From JBNJEA01 sp051745395 (lineage in GTDB: Bacteria > Desulfobacterota > Desulfobacteria > Desulfobacterales > Desulfosalsimonadaceae), in assembly GCA_051745395.1 (NCBI GenBank), contig JBNJEA010000028.1:1-27750 (forward strand): DNA of 27,750 bases, given 5' to 3'. Within the stretch, counting starts at the first letter, position 1. Every line of letters begins with the position of its first letter. Made by a program: the position numbers and the translations under genes. The notes under the pieces are model-generated. The model made no database searches. It was not told the origin of the DNA and saw only the letters and a list, made by a program, of their open reading frames with translations. Shown here piece by piece: positions 22,357 through 27,750 of this stretch.

Positions 22357-24594
22357 TCAAATGGCCTGCAACGGGGCCGTCAGGGCCTCTTCGATTGCCT
22401 TTTTCAAACTGGGGCTATCCGATACCGGGGCCTGGCATGTTTGATTGCAGCAGACATAGGCCGCGGCCTCGCCCGCCGGTACCGGCATCTGCGCCAGATG
22501 CCCCATCTGTCCGGCCAGACGGTCCCGGTCGGCTTCGGTGGCAATCCGGATCAGAGACGCCGCTTCCCCGGCACAGGATCGCACGGTATCAATCAGCGCG
22601 CCGGCATTGGCCGCATCGGCCTGTCCCGAAACGACCACCTCAACGGGGGCAAGCATCGCCGTGCCCTGGGCCACCAGCATTGTAACCACTCCGGCCGGAT
22701 GATTATCAATGGATTCCTGCATGGATGTCAGGGTCTGTTCGACGATGGCATGAAACCGATCCTGACCCGTCTGCCGGTACAGCCGGATTAAATTCAAGGT
22801 CGCAACCGACGCCGCCGAAGGAATCACATTGTCGGTGGAATCCTTTACGTGGAAAATCAGGTGCCGGTCCTGTTCTTCGTAAGTGGCATAGAAGCCGCCG
22901 TTTTCGGCATCATAGAACCGATCGGCCATGTCATCTGCCAGGGAAATGGCCCATTCCAGTATCCACGGCGCAAAACCGGCCTCGTAGGTATCAAGCAATG
23001 CCTGCACCAGAAACGCATAGTCGCCGGCCATTGCCGAAACCTTGCTTTCGCCGTCTCTCCATCGGCGATAGAGTTGCGGTTCGCCCTGGTTGTCATAAAG
23101 CTTTTCATAAATAAACCGAACGGCATTTTCGGCGGCGGCAAGGTATCGATCGTCGCCCAGGCTCCGGTACGCCTTTGCCAGCGCCGATATCATCAGCCCG
23201 TTCCACTCCACTATCACCTTGTCGTCGAGATGCGGGCGGGGGCGGTTTTGGCGGGCCTCAAACAGGATTTGACGCGATTTTTCCAGGATTTCGGACACAC
23301 CGGGCACGGAAAGATCAAACCGGCCCGCGGTGTCATCGAGGGTGCGGGCGCGATACAAAATGTTTTTGCCGCCGAATTCCTCCATGGGGTCGGATGCCAC
23401 GTTGCCGTTGTTTTTCGCCCCGTAATAATGGGCAAAAACCGCGGCGTTGTGCCCGCCCAAAAGCGTTTCCAGTTCCGCGTACCGCCACACGTAAAAGCCG
23501 CCTTCGCGCTTTTTCCCGGCTTTTTCCGGCGAATTCGCCGGGGCGTCGGCGTCCGGCCGGCCTAGATCATAATACACACTGTCGGCATCTTCTGCGGAAT
23601 AAAACCCGCCTTCCGGATGGGTCATGTCGCGCAGCACATAGGCCAGGCAGGCCCTGGCCACTTCGGCGAACCGGTTCTGGCCGGTCGTTTCATAGGCATC
23701 CAGGTAGAGGCCGATCAACTGCGCATTATCATAGAGCATCTTTTCAAAATGGGGCACATGCCATTGGCCATCCGTGCTGTAGCGGTGAAACCCGCCGCCG
23801 ATATGATCATGGATGCCGCCATCGGCCATTTTCTCCAGGGTATGCGTCGCCATCCGGGCGGCTTTTGCCCCCTGCCCGGTTTTGCGCCCCGACAATCGGG
23901 AAAACCGATCGTAAAACAGCAGAAAATCCAGCATCGGCGCCATAGGAAACTTCGGTGCTTTGCTGAAGCCGCCGGCCTGCGGATCATACATTCCCGAAAT
24001 GGTTTCCACCGCATAATCGAGGGCCTCGGCCGAAGGCTGCACCGGCCCCGGTGACGATGGGGACTGGCCGGAGAGATGGGTTTTTAACACTTCGGTGACC
24101 TTGCCTGCCGATTCCAGGATTTGCTGCCGCTTTTCCGGGTTGTTCCACCCCTGGTGAATCGCCTCCAAAACATCGCGCCAGGCCGGGCTGACCCGTTGTC
24201 TTGGCGGAAAATAGGTGCCCCCGAAAAACGGCTTTCCCTCCGGGGTCAAAAACACGTTTAGCGGCCAGCCGGCCGATCCGCTCATGGCCGACACCGCGGA
24301 AATATAGATCTCATCGATATCGGGACGCTCCTCCCGGTCGACCTTGATATTGACGAAATACTGATTCATCAATTCGGCGATTTCCGGGTCCGAAAAGGAT
24401 TCTTCGGCCATGACATGGCACCAATGACAGGTGGAGTAGCCAACCGATACCAGAATCGGCTTGTCTTCGGCCCGGGCCTTTTCAAAAGCTTCGTCGCCCC
24501 ATGGATACCAGTCCACCGGGTTGTCGGCATGCTGGAGCAGATAAGGGCTTTTTTCGTTTTGCAATCGATTCATTGCTTTTGCCGTTTCATTCAT
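22357..24594 (-). CDS. Thioredoxin-domain protein of the YyaL/DUF255 (SPATA20-like) family
   Basis: A 745-residue protein with the fused thioredoxin-like plus (alpha/alpha)6-barrel architecture of YyaL/SPATA20. The N-terminal domain has NEKSPYLLQHADNPVDWYPW (13-32), the redox-type CHWC (Cys56, Cys59) in GYSTCHWCHVMAEESF, and the hallmark VNIKVDREERPDID and GGTYFPP. The barrel resembles N-acylglucosamine epimerase/cellobiose epimerase folds: GGFHRYSTDGQWHVPHFEKMLYDNAQL (partial: HRYSTDGQWHVPHFEKM), GGFYSAEDADS and VEWNGLMISALAKA. Its biochemical activity is not settled. The frame opens further upstream, but GGAAGG before ATG 24594 fixes the start. First in a likely three-gene unit with the zinc-ribbon and coiled-coil proteins. 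Confidence 0.93.
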   Translation of the reverse strand: MNETAKAMNRLQNEKSPYLLQHADNPVDWYPWGDEAFEKARAEDKPILVSVGYSTCHWCHVMAEESFSDPEIAELMNQYFVNIKVDREERPDIDEIYISAVSAMSGSAGWPLNVFLTPEGKPFFGGTYFPPRQRVSPAWRDVLEAIHQGWNNPEKRQQILESAGKVTEVLKTHLSGQSPSSPGPVQPSAEALDYAVETISGMYDPQAGGFSKAPKFPMAPMLDFLLFYDRFSRLSGRKTGQGAKAARMATHTLEKMADGGIHDHIGGGFHRYSTDGQWHVPHFEKMLYDNAQLIGLYLDAYETTGQNRFAEVARACLAYVLRDMTHPEGGFYSAEDADSVYYDLGRPDADAPANSPEKAGKKREGGFYVWRYAELETLLGGHNAAVFAHYYGAKNNGNVASDPMEEFGGKNILYRARTLDDTAGRFDLSVPGVSEILEKSRQILFEARQNRPRPHLDDKVIVEWNGLMISALAKAYRSLGDDRYLAAAENAVRFIYEKLYDNQGEPQLYRRWRDGESKVSAMAGDYAFLVQALLDTYEAGFAPWILEWAISLADDMADRFYDAENGGFYATYEEQDRHLIFHVKDSTDNVIPSAASVATLNLIRLYRQTGQDRFHAIVEQTLTSMQESIDNHPAGVVTMLVAQGTAMLAPVEVVVSGQADAANAGALIDTVRSCAGEAASLIRIATEADRDRLAGQMGHLAQMPVPAGEAAAYVCCNQTCQAPVSDSPSLKKAIEEALTAPLQAI

Positions 24595-24719
24595 TGCCCG
24601 CCTTCCTTTGCGGCCGTATGGATACATCCCCTTTGGCCCGGAACTTGTTTATTGTAATAGTAATTCCCGCCGTCGGTTTTCGCCAACCCGGTCGGTTGCA
24701 TCTGATTCATCGGTAAAAT

Positions 24720-24737
24720 TGATACACAGATGTATCA
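24720..24737. promoter_or_regulatory. Inverted repeat upstream of the YyaL-type gene
   Basis: TGATACA (24720-24726) and TGTATCA (24731-24737) flank a 4-bp spacer in an AT-rich stretch between two minus-strand genes. On the minus strand ATTTT follows the stem, so it could act as a weak terminator for the DVU0772-family gene or as an operator for the YyaL-type gene. Confidence 0.35.
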
Positions 24738-24764
24738 TTTAAAAATGAAACACTTGCCGGCCCG

Positions 24765-25127
24765 TTATTGCGCCATTCCGACCTGTTTTTTCAACCACTG
24801 CCGGAGTTCGCCGTCTAAGGCGTAAACGCCTTTATTGTGGCCAATGGATTCTAAAAACCGGTGCCGGAGGTGATCGGGCAGCGCAATTTCGGCCAGTTCT
24901 TCGGCATCTTCGGAATTTCGCCGGATCAGGTAAATCACCGGCGGATCGTCCCAGGCATAGACCACGAAATAGTATGACTCGTCGGCTTTCGACTGGATAA
25001 CATATTTTCCGTAAACCCAGTTGTTTCCCCATTCCAGGTACAGGCGCACGGCTTCCTCCGGCGTCATTTCCCAATCGATGTCGTAAATAATATCGGTCTT
25101 TTGTTTGAGCTGTTCCAGATTCATCAT
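24765..25127 (-). CDS. DVU0772-family conserved protein
   Basis: A 120-residue soluble protein resembling the DVU0772 family of sulfate-reducing bacteria: IDWEMTPEEAVRLYLEWGNNW near residues 17-37, YYFVVYAWDDPPVIYLIRRNSEDAEELAEI, and the C-terminal GHNKGVYALDGELRQWLK. No metal or catalytic motif stands out. The function is unknown. AGGAGG before the ATG pair is strong. It is separated from the YyaL-type gene by 170 bp and is likely transcribed on its own. The family call is from memory of the LYLEWGNNW and KGVY motifs. Confidence 0.7.
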   Translation of the reverse strand: MMNLEQLKQKTDIIYDIDWEMTPEEAVRLYLEWGNNWVYGKYVIQSKADESYYFVVYAWDDPPVIYLIRRNSEDAEELAEIALPDHLRHRFLESIGHNKGVYALDGELRQWLKKQVGMAQ

Positions 25128-25559
25128 TGTTGTTTCCTCCTTTTATGCCGTTTCCAGGGCGGCATTTGAAAAACCCTAAGTCCTGAGTGACATGGAAATC
25201 TCAAAACCTTTTTTTTCAATATATGCACATTACGTGCCGAATGCGCTGATCCCACGTGTTGCGCCTGCCCGACACAATTATGTGCCACGATGTGAGAGAA
25301 ATTTGTTGAAACCCGCCCCGGCATGCATTACTTTTGAGGTAACAGGCCAGCAATGAAATGGCCACGAAGCAAAATCCCGTAAAAAAGGAAGGTGAGCATG
25401 ATCCAAAGGGAAGGTGCAAAGGCGAAATGATTTAAAATGGCATATTTTTTGAATTATCCAGTTGTGAATATTGGTTTTACACCTTTTATTCCTTGCATTG
25501 CCGAATGCCGGCAGCGCAAAGCAAACCTGGCCCAAACTCATTATTAGTGGAGGACCATA
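25128..25559. other. 432-bp divergent intergenic region upstream of cooS
   Basis: This region lies between the divergent DVU0772-family gene and cooS and should hold both promoters. I find no -35/-10 pair at a standard spacing that I would defend, and no clear CooA/CRP-type TGTGA-N6-TCACA site. A T8 run is at 25209-25216. A 25-codon frame (25358-25435, MATKQNPVKKEGEHD...) lacks an SD. The cooS SD (GGAGG) is at the right end. Confidence 0.5.
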
Positions 25560-27527
25560 ATGGAAAAGAAAAAAGGGAGTGAAAAGCAGCTTCCAGAACC
25601 CGGAGATTTTACCATCTGTGATTCGACCGGGCAGATGCTGAAAAAAGCCAGAAACGACGGCGTTGAAACCCAATTCGAACGAGCGGCCACAATGAAGGCC
25701 TGTCCCATCGGCGCCGAGTCGGCGTGCTGTAAGCACTGCTCCATGGGTCCCTGCCGTTTGAATGCCAAAAATCCCTACAGCAAAGTCGGGGTTTGCGGGG
25801 CCACCATTGATACCATCATGGCGCGCAACTTCGGACGGATGGTGGCCGCGGGGGCAGCGGCTCACACGGACCATGGCATGGCGATGCTGGATGTATTCCG
25901 CGAAGTGGTCAATGGCCGCATCGAGGATTACAAAATCACGGACACCGATAAACTGGAAAATGTCGCCCTGTCCATTGGAATCGAAATCGAAGGCAAATCC
26001 TACGAGGAGATTGCCAAAGAACTCTACCAAGAACTGGAAAGAACCTATACCCAGGTGGAGGGCGAAATCCCATTTGTCCAGCGGGTGCCCGAAAAAACCC
26101 TTGAAACCTGGCGAAAACTGGGCATCGTGCCGCGCGGGGCCATGCGGGAAATCATGGAAATGATGCACCGGACCCACATGGGCGTTGACCAGCATTACGA
26201 AAACATTACCCAGCAGTGCAGCCGAACGGCGTTGTCCGACGGTTGGGGCGGCTCCATGGTGGCCACGGAAATCTCCGACATCCTGTTCGGCACGCCGGTG
26301 CCGGTTTCCGCAGATGTCAACATGGGCGTGTTAAAAGAAGACCAGGTCAACATTATCGTCCATGGCCATGAACCCAACCTGTTCGAATCCATGATGGGTT
26401 CGGTCAACTCAAAAACCCTGATCGACGCGGCCAAGCAAGCCGGTGCCGCCGGCATCAACCTGGTGGGCATGTGCTGTTCGGGCGCGGAAATGATGTCGCG
26501 CCACGGCGTACCCCATGCCGGCAATTTCAGCACCACGGAAGCCGTTCTGGTCACCGGCGCGGTGGATGCCATGGCCGTGGATGTGCAGTGCATCCAGCAG
26601 GGATTGTCCAAGGTGGCCGAGTGCTACGGCACGCACCTGTTTACCACCAATCCGCGATGCAAGATCGAAGGGGCCGAGCACGTGGAATTCCATGAGCATA
26701 CCCCCAAGGAAACCACCGATGAAATCGTCATCAAGGCGATTTCCCGGTTTAAAAACCGTCAGCGGCCGGTGGAAATTCCCAAGATGACCAATACGGGCAT
26801 CCATGGCTTTTCCTATGAGTATATCAATTACATGCTCGGCGGAACCTTCCGCGGCGGCTATGAACCGTTGAACGACAACATCATCAACGGGCGCATCCGC
26901 GGCGTGGCCGGCGTTGTGGGCTGCACCAACCCCCGGGTCAAGCACGATGAAGTCCACGTGGAACTGGTCAAGGAACTGATCAAAAACGATATCCTGGTGC
27001 TGCAGACCGGATGTTCCCAGATTTCTTTGGCAAAAGCCGGCATGCTGACCCCGGAGGCCGCCTACATGGCCGGCCCGGGCTTGAGCGAAGTCTGTGAAGC
27101 CGTGGGTATGCCGCCGGTACTGGGGCTGGGTTCCTGCGTGGACAACAGCCGCATTCTCATCGCTGCTTCCGAAATGGTCCGGGTCGGCGGGCTTGGCGAA
27201 ACCATTGCCGAACTGCCGGTCGCAGGCGCGGCCCCGGAATACATGAGTGAAAAGGCCATTTCCATCGGCCATTACTTCGTGGCATCCGGTGTATACACCG
27301 TCTTCGGGGTGACGTTTCCGATCGTTGAAAACACGAAGTTCCACCAGTTGCTTTTTGATGGCCTTGAATCACAACAGGGTCTTGGCAAATGGGGCTTTTC
27401 ACCCGATCCCCATGAGATGGCCCAGATGATGATCGCCCATATCGACAGCAAGCGCAAGACCCTGGGCATTGACAAGGCCCGGGAGCGCAAGCTGGTCGAC
27501 ATGGCCGAACGGCGCGATATTGCGTAA
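25560..27527 (+). CDS. cooS: Anaerobic Ni-Fe-S carbon monoxide dehydrogenase catalytic subunit
   Basis: A 655-residue CooS/AcsA-type CODH, a cytoplasmic homodimer interconverting CO and CO2. Near the N-terminus CPIGAESACCKHCSMGPC supplies Cys48, 56, 57, 60 and 65, with Cys79 following; their spacing equals that of the D- and B-cluster cysteines of the Carboxydothermus CODH-II. Candidate Ni-Fe C-cluster ligands are the His pair in VHGHEP (268, 270), MCCSG (305-306), DVQC (344), VGCTNP (455), QTGCSQ (485) and GSCVDN (526). SEKAISIGHYF and ASGVYTVFG near the C-terminus are conserved active-site regions. GGAGG lies seven bases before the ATG. No acetyl-CoA synthase, CooF or CooC gene lies within the window. 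A terminator hairpin follows, so it appears monocistronic. Confidence 0.96.
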   Translation: MEKKKGSEKQLPEPGDFTICDSTGQMLKKARNDGVETQFERAATMKACPIGAESACCKHCSMGPCRLNAKNPYSKVGVCGATIDTIMARNFGRMVAAGAAAHTDHGMAMLDVFREVVNGRIEDYKITDTDKLENVALSIGIEIEGKSYEEIAKELYQELERTYTQVEGEIPFVQRVPEKTLETWRKLGIVPRGAMREIMEMMHRTHMGVDQHYENITQQCSRTALSDGWGGSMVATEISDILFGTPVPVSADVNMGVLKEDQVNIIVHGHEPNLFESMMGSVNSKTLIDAAKQAGAAGINLVGMCCSGAEMMSRHGVPHAGNFSTTEAVLVTGAVDAMAVDVQCIQQGLSKVAECYGTHLFTTNPRCKIEGAEHVEFHEHTPKETTDEIVIKAISRFKNRQRPVEIPKMTNTGIHGFSYEYINYMLGGTFRGGYEPLNDNIINGRIRGVAGVVGCTNPRVKHDEVHVELVKELIKNDILVLQTGCSQISLAKAGMLTPEAAYMAGPGLSEVCEAVGMPPVLGLGSCVDNSRILIAASEMVRVGGLGETIAELPVAGAAPEYMSEKAISIGHYFVASGVYTVFGVTFPIVENTKFHQLLFDGLESQQGLGKWGFSPDPHEMAQMMIAHIDSKRKTLGIDKARERKLVDMAERRDIA

Positions 27528-27544
27528 AACAACAACCTGAAAAA

Positions 27545-27597
27545 TCCGCTTTTCCCCACAAACCGGGCCCGGTTTGTGGGAAAAGCGGACTCTTATA
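27545..27597 (+). terminator. Long hairpin terminator after cooS
   Basis: The arms 27545-27567 and 27568-27589 form a 22-bp stem with one bulged C and essentially no loop (centre GGGCCC), starting 17 bp after the cooS stop and followed by CTCTTATATTT. The stem is very strong, the T run moderate. Confidence 0.7.
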
Positions 27598-27613
27598 TTT
27601 CATCCTAAATGGA

Positions 27614-27717
27614 GAGATTTCCAAGCTTGCCGCAGATACAAGGAAGATGCAGGCGAGCTATAGTGAACTATGCGAGGCTGCATCTGACGCAGTAGATGCA
27701 GTAAACTTGGAAATCTT
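27614..27717. repeat. Nested inverted-repeat element
   Basis: Outer arms AGATTTCCAAG (27615-27625) and CTTGGAAATCT (27706-27716) enclose GATGCAG (27646-27652) / CTGCATC (27678-27684), which in turn enclose ATAGT (27660-27664) / ACTAT (27667-27671). A second GATGCAG (27695-27701) could pair with the same CTGCATC instead, giving two exclusive folds. The size and nested symmetry suggest a dispersed palindromic repeat or structured RNA. No ORF covers it. Confidence 0.6.
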
Positions 27718-27750
27718 TGCAAACAAGGGAGGATGCTTGTAAGGCCATCC

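Noticed and set aside
25449..25480. CRP/CooA-like site or promoter upstream of cooS
   Set aside because: TGTGA is present, but no properly spaced TCACA half-site follows, and TTGAAT lacks a -10 at standard spacing.
25278..26195. A 305-codon open frame on the minus strand over the cooS start
   Set aside because: It is the antisense shadow of cooS extended into the upstream gap, rich in His/Phe/Gly as expected of such shadows, with no family motif.

Overview
The window reads as chromosomal DNA of an anaerobic, probably sulfate-reducing member of the Desulfobacterota (Desulfobacterales-like). This is an inference from gene content: a monofunctional Ni-Fe-S CO dehydrogenase, a CoA-disulfide reductase/rhodanese fusion, a ferredoxin:thioredoxin reductase catalytic subunit without its plant-type partner, a DVU0772-family protein, a GPR1/FUN34/YaaH transporter and strong Shine-Dalgarno sites. 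I saw no rRNA, tRNA or CRISPR array.

Layout. 1-483 is the C-terminal part of a TPP-dependent enzyme. 484-1600 is a scar: an IS91-type transposase remnant, a HigB toxin tail and an intact HigA antitoxin behind an inverted-repeat promoter. 1728-3365 is a D-aminoacylase-type amidohydrolase, convergent with a SatP-like transporter (3637-4236) across a bidirectional terminator. Next come a GT4 glycosyltransferase (4719-5963), a 50-codon gene (6018-6170), and a minus-strand pair of NAD synthetase and ADP-ribosylglycohydrolase (6181-7767). A universal stress protein (8045-8542) is followed by an unusual MjaI-type nuclease with an N-terminal signal-like segment (8725-9444).

9426-13290 (minus) is a three-gene unit, cysQ - sat/cysC fusion - nucleotide-sugar dehydrogenase, suggesting PAPS supply and turnover coupled to acidic-sugar (perhaps sulfated polysaccharide) synthesis. 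An octanucleotide minisatellite separates it from a CoA-disulfide reductase/rhodanese (13576-15279). 15583-16907 (minus) is a string of small signalling-like proteins: a receiver-like protein without its phospho-Asp, a STAS-like protein, a 60-aa receiver-like fragment and a Cys-rich 74-aa protein. Upstream lies a LuxR-type response regulator. 17112-20057 (minus) could be one transcript: nitroreductase, glutaredoxin, FTR catalytic subunit, tyrosine phosphatase, CutA and the response regulator. Divergent from it is a pair of glycosyltransferases of the rSAM/selenodomain-associated type (20259-21664), ending in a perfect 30-bp palindromic bidirectional terminator.

21757-25127 (minus) holds a coiled-coil protein, a zinc-ribbon protein, a large YyaL/DUF255 thioredoxin-domain protein and a DVU0772-family protein. 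25560-27527 is CooS, followed by a long terminator hairpin and a nested inverted-repeat element at the right end. The most unusual items are the signal-peptide-bearing MjaI-type nuclease, the phosphorylation-dead receiver/STAS string, the PAPS/nucleotide-sugar unit and the structured repeat at 27614-27717.
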